A stretch of 64,000 nt of DNA from Zeugodacus cucurbitae (taxonomy: Eukaryota; Arthropoda; Insecta; Diptera; Tephritidae), in the NCBI RefSeq assembly GCF_028554725.1, contig NC_071667.1, forward strand, positions 8,539,501-8,603,500, in the 5' to 3' direction. The notes beneath the pieces are model-generated. The model ran no database searches and was not told the DNA's origin. It saw only the letters and a list, made by a program, of their open reading frames with translations. The translations under genes and the position numbers were made by a program. Below are positions 24,561-37,370 of this stretch, one piece after another; within the stretch, counting starts at the first letter, position 1; each line of letters starts with the position of its first letter.

Positions 24561-27500
24561 ATTCAAGCGGAATTCTCATGTATGGAATCATGTTAATACG
24601 ATTCTAATAAGCACATTAAGCACATATGTTTGTAAAAGCATAAATCCGCTGTCAACCTCGCTAATTGAATATATATCGAACCTAATAATAGAGCAGAACA
24701 GAGCTGAGCAGAACCGCTTAGTAGTCTGTCCTTCCTTGTCAATTGGCGTCCTTCACCTCAGGCATCCATTTTAATTAGTGCTGACGCCGATTGAGCGAAT
24801 GACTAACTGTCTAACTGAATAAGCAACAGATCAACCAAGCTTAAACAATACATTCACACACACACACACAGATACTAATATGCATAAGTACTTTAAGTGG
24901 TGCTGATGGAGAGGCGAAAAAATGCTAGGCTGCGTGTGGCGCGCTCATTTAAGGCCAACACAGTACTAAAAATCAATCCAAGCTCATATATTCACGCTCA
25001 TAAATGGAGTTCAATGTTTTATTCTAATTAAGTCAGAGTCAACGGCGGCGACCGCGACGGCTCTGTTGCCGCTTCGACTGAAACGCTGAGTGGGCACGCC
25101 ACTACATGAATTACAACCAATAATCAACATCATTACAAGTAAATAAGTAATCAAAATTGTAATTATAATTAAAATTGTAACATATTGATTATAATTTTAG
25201 ATGCGAGAAACAAAAAGCCAAAGCAGCAAGCTACTGACAGTTGTCAAGTGACAAAAGCTCTAATGACAGCAATAAACTGAAATAAAAATATATAAAATTT
25301 AATGAAAAAAATATAGCGGCCACTAAGGCGATGCTGACTGCAACGGCGACTGCGATGGCGTGCTCGATTTCGATGTCAACGCCGCGTTCACTATTGTAGG
25401 TGTGATTAGTGCCATACTGGGACAAATGGTGTCATTGTTATCGGCAAACTCTTGGCCGCCATCCCCCCCGCAACGGCAGCGGCGCGTCAGATAGGTGGGC
25501 ACTAATAAAACGCATGAAATCGAAATTGATATAAAATCATGTCATCATCGACACTCTTTCGATGATTTATATTTTTTTGTTGTTGTTTGTGTTAACGTTT
25601 AACTGGGTCTTCTCGCGATGACTGTTGTCAGTTAGAGCTATTTTAGGGAAGTCTCATTATCATTGGAACTGATTAATTTTTGAGCAAAGGTTGTCGCTAT
25701 CTATATAACTACATATCTGGCCATCTATGAGCATATGGAACACATAGAAATACACAGAAAGCTCCAATGCCAACTGAGTTTTGTGGTAGAAGACGGTGGT
25801 GTCATAGATAAAGTGTAACGAAAATGACAAAATAGTAGCACAGCGGTAGCTCTGGTATTATAGATACGAAGTTGTATTTGTCCGATGTCAAAAGGTAGGT
25901 AAAGCGCGTTACAACAACGCACAGTGGTTCATGATGCATAAAAAATAATTTAAATAATGTTATTAAATAAAATCTGTAGCGGTAATCTTACTGAATACAC
26001 CTTCAGTCGACTCGAGACAAGTTAGTCTGCAAACTTTAAAAGGTCGCCCCGAAAGCTCTTTCTGACGAGTATGTTCAAGGCATTAGATCGATGTGGAAAC
26101 CTTTCGGAGTGCTGAGATATTTTTAAAGCCCATACGACAGTGGCCAGAGAGTGACAGTGGTAACTACGGCGTTCACCTGAAAAATTGCCGCTCAATCAGA
26201 ACAAAATACAGTTGATGGGTCTCTGGAGAGCCGCCACTGCGTTTCTCGGATTAGCTGGAGTTATGATTAGACCAGTATCCTTTATCGATATCTAGGATGT
26301 AAAGCTCATCTGTTTCTCTCTATTTTCCGACTCAAATTAAGTCGGTTCCAAAAAATCATTTACTGAAAAAACTATTTTAGTGAAGTAGGTGATTTTAGAG
26401 GAAAGATAAAATTACGCAGACTAATTAATATCCACAGAAGCGACACGAAAATCTGGGCTTCTCAAATATTTTAAGCACATCATATCCATTGAAATTTCTT
26501 TTCTGAGTTCCCTCTTAATGCGCCGTTACCTTTTTTACGAATGGATCTAATTCAAAGGAAAAGAAAGAAAATCTCACAGTCTGTCATTCTGGCATAGGGT
26601 GGATGGCAGGAGATCCACTGAGCTATTTGCTTTTAGTAAGGTTCAGCTGCTCGTTATGACAGGCCTTAGGATAGGTTAGAGACTTATGGAACTACTAGAT
26701 ATCCAAACAAAATATATACTTTTTCCATATTTCCACGGCCTCAAAACACTGTGGATATATATACCGCATTGGCAATGAGATCCTAAGTATACACAATACT
26801 CCACTTTAGCCGTCAGTTCGAGAGCATGAACTCACACCATACCATAAATACAAACGAATGTGTGTTTATTCAACTATAAAAACTATACATATTTACATAT
26901 ATACATATGTACGTTTGTATGTACCCTCAGCACAGTCAGTTAGATCGAGGGCAACACTCCCCCAATTCAAAGTGTCCCTCAACTGAATGCCAACAACAAA
27001 TGCAACGTTTGCCTAACTTGTTTAGGTATTTTGTGAGTGTGTAGGTAAATGTAAGTATCTGTATGTGTGTGAATATATACATTTGTGTTGGCAAGCAGTA
27101 TTCACACATTACAGTTGCCTGCATTTCTAGGACACAACATTTTGCTAGAGCATATCACACCACCCTATTTGGTTGGCCTGCGACCGCCTCGTCGCTACGG
27201 TTGTTTAGTATGAATTTTTAACCCGCGCCAGAGTTTGTCAACCAACCTAACGCCCACCGAACCACCCCACCCACCTCGACTGTGTTCATAAAATATTAAA
27301 GAGGGCCAACGTCGCGGCCGAAGGACTTAAGTGTTCCAAATGTTCAATGATATGAAATTGTACACGGTTTGGAGGTGAGTGTGGAGGTGCATGAGAGAGA
27401 AAGAGAGAGAGAGTGTGTGTATGTATGTTTAGTGGGCGTGACTCAATGCAAAGCTGTCAGGCGTACAATTCAACGCTTTGTTGAGTGTAAAATCAACAAA

Positions 27501-29135
27501 TTTCTGGAAGTGGATTTACAAATTTGCATAAATAAATAAATACAAACACCTCGATGTATATGTACATATGTATGTATGAATGTGGAATACATCCCTGCAA
27601 TTATAAGGGTTTGTGGGCAAAACACATCCCATTATGTTGGCAAGCGTTAAATTAATGAAGATTTAATTTGGGTTTATATTGTTTACGGTAGTTGTTAACT
27701 GTACCTTTCAGGTAAAGCCGGTGAATTAGAATGGTAAGCACTTCGTGAGATTCCATATTCGGATGATTTAGTGTAGGTTCAGTAATAAAACACTCGCTTT
27801 CATACTTTTTAATATACACGAAGAGGAACCTAAGGATAAGGATAAGCTTCGTAGTATACTATTAATTAATAACCGGATAACGCCCGGATATGTCACTCTT
27901 CGGAACTCCTCTGAGCATTAATTCTATTTTCAATAAGTACGTTTTAAAAATTCGAACGATTTCGAGAATTGGTAGGGATTATGTTGACTTTAAGACTTTG
28001 TCTATAGAATGGCTTAGTAACATAGACTTTCAAACTTCGAAATCCAACTTAAATAAAAAAAATATTGCCAAAGTCGTTAGAAGAAACCATAACCTCAAAA
28101 TTGCTATGCAATATTTTAATGTGTTTTAAAATACCTCAAGTTCTGATAATACTGAGTAGGGTTGACTATCCGGAAATAAGCAGTACCGAGAGTCCAAAAT
28201 AAAATATTCAACCGATCTAGGATAAAACATTTGAGCAGAGTTTCAAAGGAGACATGGATTCCATGGGACTCCCCGTTCCTCCGAAAATAGATTTTAAACA
28301 ATAAAGCCTAGATTTTAAACAATAAAGAATAGAACTCAAAGGAAGGATTATGGTTCTCGTCGAAGTTTTACTCTACGGGGTTAAGAAACCTTGAAAATAC
28401 ATTATAAAACGAATAAGCGCCAACGCAGCACTGCATAATTACAAACAATGCTGATTGTTATGAAACAGAGAGCCTGAGAAAGTAATACTGAGTAACACAC
28501 AGGGTAAGAATTACAGGTAAAAGGCTAAAGAGGGAATGAAATAGAGATTACTGCCTTTATTTTAATTTTATTGAAAATGAGTATGTATCAAAACCCCAAT
28601 AGGAGTAATACCGAATGAATTCTCAAATTTACTCGCTCTCATTTTCGATAACAAAAATATTTATTTTATTTATTTTGGAGTACCAATCAAGTAAGTGACA
28701 GCATTGACATTTGCTTTCAAAGTAAGGTGATAACTAACGGTAAATACATATAAACACATACTTATTTGTACGTATTGTGTACGCCATAAACCGCCCTTCA
28801 AACATTTTGATTTTTGCTACTCGTAGATAAAAGCATTTCCGAGTTGCTTTCATTATTGCGACCCTCAGCGCTGAATTGATGAATGTAAGTAAGAAAATCA
28901 CATGCTGGTACCCCTATATTGTGTAGAACGTATATAAAAACAGATTTCCCGAAAAATTATGCGCAAGAATGCACAATTTTGATGAATTGAAGTCAATGGC
29001 CGCAAAAGAGGAGATTTATTTCGGCTTTATATTTTCTACGTAGATTGACATGAAAGCAAATAATAAATGAAAAAAATATTTTACATGTCTATAGCAAACC
29101 AACGGTTTCAAGTGAGATGTGAAATTTAAACGAAA
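24561..29135. other. Intergenic, no confident gene
   Basis: Contains AC, AG and TATG microsatellites (24858, 27390, 27560). A perfect 22-base direct repeat, GATTTTAAACAATAAAGCCTA-like, lies at about 28289-28332. At 26020-26700 a faint LINE-like reading is possible but not supported. No exon recognised. Confidence 0.45.
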
Positions 29136-30317
29136 GAAGTAAGGAAGGGCTAAGATCGGGTGTAACCGAATATTTTATACTCTCGCAATTAATTTATTTA
29201 ACTTTATTTATATTATATAATACCACATATTCGTCATATATATAGTATAAAGTCCATTGAAAGTTGGAAACAATAATATTAGGTTAGAAGCACCGAGGTC
29301 CTCGTGTTCGATATATGGGGCCTTAAAAACCTATGGTCCGATTTCGGCGATTTTTAGAATGAGGCTGCCACACTATAAACATAGTATTTGTGCAAAGTTC
29401 TGCACCGATGTCTTCACTAGTGATTACTTTATATATTGTAAAGTAAACGATTCAGGTCGACTTCAAAGTTCTGGTACATAGGAAGTAGGCGTGGTTGTGA
29501 AGCGATTTGGCCTATTTTCACAGCATACCATTGGGATGTAAGGAAACTATCAAAAACCAAGTTTCATTGAAATCGGTCGAGTAGTTCCTGAGATATTGTT
29601 TTTGACCCATAAGTGGGCGATGCCACACCCATTTTCAATTTTGTAAAAAAATCTGAGTGTAGCTTCCATATGCCATTTCTTATGTGAAATTTAGTGTTTC
29701 TGGCGGTTTTCGTTAGTGAGTTGAGTTAACCCACTTTTAGTTATTTTCAACTTAACTTTTGTATTGGAGGTGGGCGTCGTTATTATCCGATTTCAACTAT
29801 TTTCATGGTGTGTGGTGGGTTACGTAAGAGAACCGACTGCAGAAAGTGTGGTTTATATAACTTCATTGGTTTACGAGATATATACAAATAACTGATTTGG
29901 GGGCGTGGCCACGCCTACTTCTCCAAAAATATTACATCCAAATTTGCTCCTTGCCGGTGCGATCCTTTGTTCCAAATTTTACTTTTATAACTTTATTAAT
30001 GGCTTAGTTATGACACTTTATATGTTTTCGGTTTTCGCCATTTTGTGGGCGTGGAAGTGGCCCAATTTTACCTTGCTTTGCAACCTTCCTATGGTGCCAA
30101 GAAATAAGTGTGCCTAGTTTCATCAAGATATCTTAATTTTTACTCAAGTTACAGCTTGCACAGACGGACGGACGGTCGGACAGATAGACATTCGCATTTG
30201 AACTCCACTCTTCACCCTGATCACCTTGGTATATAGAAATCTAACTCGTTTACTTTTGGGTGTTACAAACAACCGTTATGTGAACAAAACTATAATACTC
30301 TCTTAGCAACTTTGTTG
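29136..30317 (-). mobile_element. HINE/DINE-1-like element, copy 3 (end-truncated)
   Basis: Same head as copy 2, with one hairpin base changed (GATCGGGTGTAACCGAA). The GGAC tract is short (about 30160-30190). The final GCGAGAGTATAA is missing: the copy stops at TTTGTTG (30317), so one sub-terminal repeat is lost. Confidence 0.8.
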
Positions 30318-31697
30318 ACTCAAAATCATATTCACAAACTCATTGCAATAATTTGAGAATGTCAAGGCAAGTCGGAGAAAATCCTTCGATGCGTCAATAT
30401 ATAATATCGATTGTCGATTATTATTAACACACCCACAGTAATCGATATGTTATTGGGGAGTGTGTGAGAAGTTGTATATTACATATATTAAAAACCTAAA
30501 GCCGTTACATGTATGCAGGCAAATCAATGCGGTGCACTCGAAATGTACATGGGAAAATTAGTTTTCAATGTTTGTAACGGTATTAAAAATAATTGAATTT
30601 TTAAACGTCAACAACAATAACAAATTAGTAATGCCTGTGTGCTGGACTTTTAAGCGTAAAATGAGATTGAATTTTCACGCCAATTGCAGCGAGCATAACA
30701 TTATCGGTTTCCGTGTGTATTACAATAAAAATGCATATTTGAAACAAACACACACACACACACAGATAGATAAATAGCAAGTACATTTCCGACGTGCGAC
30801 ATGAGATTCCCATAAAACTATATATTTACGTATGTATGTATGCAAATAAATATTTAATGTGATGATGACCTTTTGCGCGCGCTCGCCTGTACGACTAACC
30901 TACAATTATAGTGCACATTGCACTCAAACACACACATACATACATACGGACATGCAAGTACTACCTTCGAAAAAAAGGCAAAGCAAAATCCCAACAACAA
31001 AATATGTCTGAAAGAACGCAAAATTTTTGCATTTCCTTATAAATCATAAATAATGACAAGGTGTTGCAACAACAAAACCAACAACAACAACAACAACAAC
31101 AACAACAAAGTATTTATTTACGAAATGCGCCATTTATGAACACGAACAGGCTCACTGGCGAATTTTGCACGCGCAATACCGTTATAGCGCCGGCAATAAT
31201 AGCAGCAGCAACTGCAAACCAATGTCAATAACATTTGCAACAATTAACAATAACAACAACAACTATAAGGCAATATATTATTTGCAGCATTTGTATAATT
31301 GCGTGCATCGCTCAAATGTTGTCGGGCGCGCTATCGCTGTTGTTGTCATTGTCAGCAACATGCAATTACTGTTAGCAATTTCAATAACATAACAACAACA
31401 ACAAATCGCAAGCACCTTTGAATTGAATGTTCTACTAAGCTGCATACGGTTTGATTTTGTTGGCGCTAAAGGCGGCTCATCACCTCACTATTTGTTGTTA
31501 TTGTTACAACATTTTGCACCAAGGTGGCAATACCATTGTCTAACGGTTAATCAATGATGCGCTCGGACTTTCACTATGAATTATTTTTGTACTTGTTACA
31601 TGTTGTTGTTGTGAGTAATGAAAAAAAAGTTGAACACAGCTTTTGATGCGCAGAGAGCTTTGAGCAAATTTTAAATTTACTGTCAATATATATAAAC
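30318..31697. other. Intergenic with CAA repeats, no gene seen
   Basis: A CAA array lies at about 31076-31108 and AC runs near 30750 and 30930. Short frames here are repeat-driven. The last 8 bases (31690-31697, ATATAAAC) are the target duplication of the next element. Confidence 0.5.
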
Positions 31698-32148
31698 TAG
31701 AGCTCTTGGTATTCGACTAATCGACTAACCGAATATTATTATTCGAATAATGCCCTATTCGGATAGTCGTCGGTCGTCGACTATTCGATTAACCCCTCAT
31801 TTCCGACTATCCGGTTAACCGTTCGTTGTCGACTATTCGAATAGTGTACGTTCATTAAATTTCTCTTTTTATTGAAAAAAGTGAAACACAGGAAAAATGT
31901 GCACAATTGACATTTTCACAAGTAAAAACAAACAAAAATCAAAGGCTGCTTGGATTTCAAACAATTTTCATTTATTCGAATAGTGACAGTATAACTATTC
32001 GAATAACCGCAGTAGAACGACTATTCGAATAGTCGTAACATTGCGACTAATCGAATAGTACTGACCGGTTAATATTCGTACGAACGGTTATAAACCGGAT
32101 ATTCGAATAATCGGTTTTCAGGTTAATCGAATAATTTTAAGAGCCCTA
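31698..32148. mobile_element. hAT-type palindromic MITE with 8-bp target duplication
   Basis: The element runs from TAGAGCTCTTGG to its inverted counterpart AAGAGCCCTA. It is flanked by perfect 8-base direct repeats, ATATAAAC (31690-31697 and 32149-32156). An 8-bp duplication and a GGGCTC-type end point to hAT. The arms are packed with copies of TTCGAATA, CGACTAATCG and ACCGG motifs in both orientations, so the 451-bp element can fold back on itself. A unique, non-palindromic core lies at about 31850-31970. No transposase. Confidence 0.85.
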
Positions 32149-33226
32149 ATATAAACATATAAATGCAAACAACCTTTTCTTTTAGTTTACTCATAAAAAA
32201 GGAAAGCATTTATTGTCTTTTCAAATCGAAAGCTTTTTAGAACTGTGTTAGCAAAGCTTTCATTCCTAAAAGCTTTATCAGTATAATCATATATTAATTA
32301 CTGAATAAACTGCATTACAGATTAATTATATTTTAATGAGAATATTTTAAAAAGCTTTGATTGCATATTTAATTTGAAAGCTTCTATAAATATTACATAA
32401 CTTTTTAAGTGTTTTTAAGTGCTTTCTAGAAAAATTAATACATGAAATGCAGAAGAATATCAAAGAAGGGTCAAACTTGTACTTAGAGCTTTCAAATTTA
32501 TGAAAGTTTAATATACAAAAGCTTTGAATACTTTTAAATATACATACATATATGCATTTATATATATTCTCATGTTCGAATGAAATTTTAAATGTAAGAA
32601 AAACGGAGTTTTGAAGCTTTTTAAAAAGCTTATGAGCTTTATGTTAGATTGCATGGAAACTTCGAAATTATTTTCATAAAAAATAGTATCTTAATGATAA
32701 CAAATATAAAAATTATATATTATGATACGTTCTACAAAACTTTCATATGTGAAATATATTTTATATACGATTATGGCATGATTTAGGCAGCAAATATTAT
32801 TTCCTTGACAACAAACACGTAACGATATGTACAATTGCACGAAAATATCCATAATGCCACGAAGCTTTCAGTACAGTGAAAGCTTAATAGTATTAAAAGC
32901 TCGTAATTTTAAGCTTATTTTAGAACTTTTCTTAATTTATAAACCACAAATTTGAAACAGTAAACTGTGTATGCATGTATTTCAAGTACTAAATAAATTA
33001 AACATGCAAACAGTGTAACTAAAAAGTAATCAACTCTTGTGTATTTGTAAATATGTAAATATGTATGTATGTTATATGAACGAGGCCTGCAGCATTTTTG
33101 GTGATAAAAAAACCAAACAGAAAACGTGAACACCCAAACGTGCTGAAAACGAGGTCAAAATTTTCAATTACATAAAAGTAATGCACAGAGCTTTTCTAGA
33201 CAGCCGCCAACAACTTGGAAATAAAA
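32149..33226. other. AT-rich DNA with clustered AAAGCTTT-like motifs
   Basis: From about 32215 to 32925, AAAGCTT or its extension (GAAAGCTTT, AAAAGCTTT) recurs every few dozen bases. No gene. The same motif dominates 36410-37700. Confidence 0.5.
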
Positions 33227-35380
33227 ACAAGTAAGGAAGGGCTAAGTTCGGGTGTAACCGAACATTTTATACTCTCGCAATTTATACATTTAACTTTATT
33301 TATATTATATAATACACAATTTGACCCACATATTCGTCATATATATTGTATAAAGTCCATTGAAAGTTGGAAACCATAATATTAGGTTAGAAGTACTGAG
33401 GACCTCGTGTTCGGTATATGGGGCCTTGAAAACCAATGGTCCGATTTCGGCGATTTTTAGAATGGGGCTGCCACACTATTAACATAGTATTTGTGCAAAG
33501 TTCTGCACTGATATCTTCACTAGTGCTTACTTTATATATTGTAAAGTAAACGATTCAGATTTTCTTCAAAGTTCTGGTATATAGGAAGTAGGCGTGGTTG
33601 TGAAGCGATTTATATATATATATATTTGGCGTAGAAACCGCTTTAAGCGATTATAGCCGGATCCACCAGAGCGCGCCACTCATTCCTCCTTTTTGCTTTT
33701 TGGCGCCAACTGGAAACACCAAGTGAAGCCAGGTCACTTTGCACTTGGTCTTTCCACCGGAGTGGAGGTCGTCCTCTTCCGCGGCTTCCTCCAGCGGGTA
33801 CTGCATCGAATACTTTCAGAGCTGGAGTGTTTTCTTCCATCCGTACAACATGACCTAGCCAGCGTAGCCGCTGTCTTTTTATTCGCTGAACTATGTCAAT
33901 GTCGTCGTATAACTCGTACAGCTCATCGTTCCATCGTCTGCCAATGTTTAGAGGACCATAAATCTTGCGCAAAACCTTTCTCTCGAAAACCCCAAGAGTC
34001 GTCTCATCGGATGTTGTCATCGTCCACGCTTCAGCGCCATACATCAGGACGGGAATAATGAGCGACTTATAGAGTTTGATTTCGGTTCATCGAGAGAGGA
34101 CTTTACTTTTCAATTGCCTACTCAGTCCAAAGTAGCACCTGTTGGCAAGAGTGATTCTGCGTTGGATTTCAAGGCTGACATTGTTCGTGTTGTTGATGCT
34201 GGTTCCCAGATAAACGAAATTATCTACAACTTCAAAGTTATGACTGTCAACAGTGACGTGGGAGCCAAGACGCGAGTGCGCTGACTGTTTGTTTGATGAC
34301 AGGAGATATTTCGTCTTGTCCTCATTCACCACCAGACCCATACGCTTCGCTTCTTTATCTAGTCTGGAAAACGCAGAACAAACGGCGCGGTTGTTGCTTC
34401 CGATGATATCAATATCATCGGCATACGCCAGGAGCTGTACACTCTTGTAGAAGATTGTACTCTCTCTATTTAGTTCTGCAGCTCGTATTATTTTTTCCAG
34501 CAATAGATTGAAGAAGACGCACGATGGTGAGTCACCCTGTCGGAAGCCTCGTTTGGTATCGAACGGCTCGGAGAGGTCCTTCCCGATCCTGACGGAGCTT
34601 TTGGTGTTGCTCAAAGTCAGCTTAAGCGATTTAACCTATTTTTACAACATATCATTGGGATGTAAGGAAACTAATACAAACCAAGTTTCAATGAAATCGG
34701 TCGAGTAGCTCCTCCCATTTTCCATTTTGTAAAAAAATATGAGTGCAGCTTTCATCTGCCATTTCTTATGTAAAATTTGGTGTTTCTGACGTTTTTGGTT
34801 AGTGAGTTAACCCACTTTTAGTAATTTTCAACCTAACTTTTGTATGGGAGGTGGGCGTGGTTATAATCCGATTTCTTTCATTTTTGGACTGTATTAGGAA
34901 GTGGCTAAAAAAAACGACTGCAGAAAGTTTGGTTTATATAGCTCTATTGGTTTGCGAGATATGTACAAAAAACTTAGTAGGGGGCGGGGCCACGCTGCTT
35001 CATACCAAATTTTATTTCCATAGCTTTATTTATGGCTTAGTTATGGCACTTTATGTGTTTTCGGTTTTCGCCATTTTGTGGGCGTGGCAGTGGTCCGATT
35101 TTGCTCATTTTCAAAAGCAACCTTCCTATGGTGCCAGAAATAAGTGTGCCAAGTTTCATGAAGATATCTTAATTTTTACTCAAATTACAGCTTGCACAGA
35201 CGGACGGACGGACGGACGGACGGACAGACAGACATTCGGATTTGAACTCCACTCTTCACCCTGATCACTTTGGTATATATAACCCTATATCTAACTCGTT
35301 TAGTTTTGGGTGTTACAAACAACCGTTATGTGAACAAAACTATAATACTCTCTTTAGCAACATTTGTTGCGAGAGTATAA
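33227..35380 (-). mobile_element. HINE/DINE-1-like element, copy 4, split by a LINE
   Basis: Complete ends: ACAAGTAAGG at the left and GCGAGAGTATAA at the right, with the GGAC tract at about 35202-35227. The interior is interrupted at 33614-34623 by a LINE. Without the insert it is about 1.14 kb, close to copies 1 and 3. Confidence 0.85.
33614..34623 (-). mobile_element. 5'-truncated RTE-type LINE inserted in a HINE copy
   Basis: Flanked by a perfect 9-base duplication of the host repeat, AAGCGATTT (33605-33613 and 34624-34632). The 3' end is at the left and carries a TA-repeat tail (about 33614-33626). The minus-strand coding region gives the late reverse transcriptase with YADD in LLAYADDIDIIG, then thumb/C-terminal sequences ending GRGRPPLRWKDQVQSDL and NEWRALVDPA (33643-34614). 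A single in-frame TGA at about 34085 splits what is otherwise one frame of about 320 codons. The endonuclease and early RT are missing, so it cannot move. Confidence 0.88.
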
Positions 35381-36649
35381 AAACTAGACATAGCGCACAG
35401 GGCCTCGGCTTCTAGTGCATACATACATACATTTGTATGTAATTTACATGATTTTATGTAGCGAGCACGCAATTACTCCTACATAAGGAAGTACACATGT
35501 ATATATGTATGTTTGTATGTGCGAGTATTGGTAAAGCAATGAGGTAGTGAAATAATAAGGCTAAATCGACTACTTAAACATATTAATCATATTTATTTGC
35601 TCAACATTTCAGTTGTTGTTGTTGTTGTTTTTTTACGTACACAAAAAGCTTAAATTACTATAAAAAATGGAAGTGAAGTACAAATGAACAACTTGTGAAT
35701 TATACAATTTGAATGCTAAAATGATGCTGAAAATTCAATGTTTTGACTTTGACGTCATTGTCAATTTAATTATTACTAGACGCATAAGCGCTCACACAAA
35801 CATGCACACATCTAGATATCAACTTAGCAATCTAGTTGTGAGCGTGTGTGTGCGTGTTTTTGCGATGGCATACGCCATGAATATTTTAAATAAAGGCGGA
35901 AGTGTAGCGAGATGCTTCAATGAAACTTAGAGGAAAAATGCAAACGTAAATCATAAGTATTCATAAATAATTGTTTCGCATGCGAGTGTGATTGTGTGTG
36001 TGTGCGCGCGTTGCTTGTGAAAATTTCAAATTTCATTCCTATTGTCAGAGCTACAATCTAAACACATGTTTATCTAAACACACATTTGCTTGTGTTTGTA
36101 TGTGTATGTGTGTGCACTTGAACGTGTTTTTTTAATAAGACTAAAGATTTTCGATAATAAAATCTGTTTAAAGTTCTAGCAGTTGAGAGCATCATTTTCA
36201 AGGTCGTTTCAGTTTGACTTGTTGTTGGAGCGAGTAGAAACTTGTTGTTGTGAGCAAAGTCAATATGCGATATTCTTAGTGGGCGTACGGGCACGTTCTT
36301 GTATATTATTATTCTATTATATTTAATATCTTTGTAGTGTTAAAAAAATTTCAATATTTTTATAAAACACGTCTTGGAATAAATTCATTTCGTAAAAGAC
36401 AAAGAAAATGTATGCGAGTGACTGAAAGCTGTTTAAAAGCTTCAAACTTGAAAATTTTCGCATATCAAACATTGAGAAGGTTTAAGCTTGAAATGTAAGC
36501 CCTCACCAAAGCTCACCAAAGTAAAACTTTTCGCACAACTAACATTCACACACAATTGAAATGAAAGCTCTTTAAAAGCTAATTAAAGTACTTTAAAAGT
36601 GAAAGCTCTTTCAAGTTTATAAAATTACTAAGAATTTCAAATGCAAATT
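35381..36649. other. Intergenic, no gene seen
   Basis: Microsatellites (GTT near 35617, GT near 35993 and 36098). Short frames only. AAAGCTTT-like motifs begin near 36425. Confidence 0.5.
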
Positions 36650-37023
36650 AAGGGGGGGGTGGTTAAGGTTTGAAATTTTTTTTTCATTTTTTTATATTTT
36701 TTTTCTGAACCATCAACATCTCAAGGTTTAGGTCATTCGGAGAAAAACTAACGAAGTTACAGCAGGTTGAATAACGGTACCTCCAGCTACCTGCGCTGAG
36801 TGTACAAAACTTTAAATCAATTTTCCCAAATATGTCTTTTTTAAAGTCGGTGACCAGTATACAGAAAAAACTACTACATCGATCGATTTGAAATTTTGAA
36901 CAAATATTCTACATATATATAGCTCTTGAATGACGTCGAATTTAATTACTAACGATTTTACAATAACAAATAGGTCGATTTTTTGGTTTCGGATGATCCA
37001 GTGTTGCTGCAGGCTGGTCACCG
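36650..37023. repeat. Unclassified interspersed repeat, copy 2
   Basis: 36650-36835 matches 409-606, with a missing stretch after CATC and an added CAGCTACC near 36786. Just downstream are exact 10-base inverted arms, CGGTGACCAG (36848-36857) and CTGGTCACCG (37014-37023), a different arm sequence from copy 1 and on the other side of the shared block. Confidence 0.65.
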
Positions 37024-37370
37024 CACAAAAACTTATTTTCGAGGTGCCTGCAGAGATCGACGATAAATCCGTTATTCCGCGCTATTTTTCGATAAAACTT
37101 TTTTTAAGTATCCTTCAAATGTTGTACTTTCATATAATAATAAGTAAAATAAACCCACAGCAATAATTTTTCTAAAAAAATTCATGAAAAAAAGTCTTTT
37201 CGCGACGAAACAAACCTCATATCTTATATCTAATAAGAAATTGAATTCGAAATCTCTGAGTGAAAGCATTAGAATTGCAACATAAGTGCAAGCATAATGA
37301 AATCTCTGTTGGAAATACTCGAAAATTATTTAAGTAGAAACTGGAAATAAAAGCTTTTCAAAACCTAACT

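Noticed and set aside
26020..26700. Possible Jockey RNase-H remnant (FTNGSNSKEKKE near 26535)
   Set aside because: Only one short resemblance, in a frame full of stops; not enough to call a LINE.
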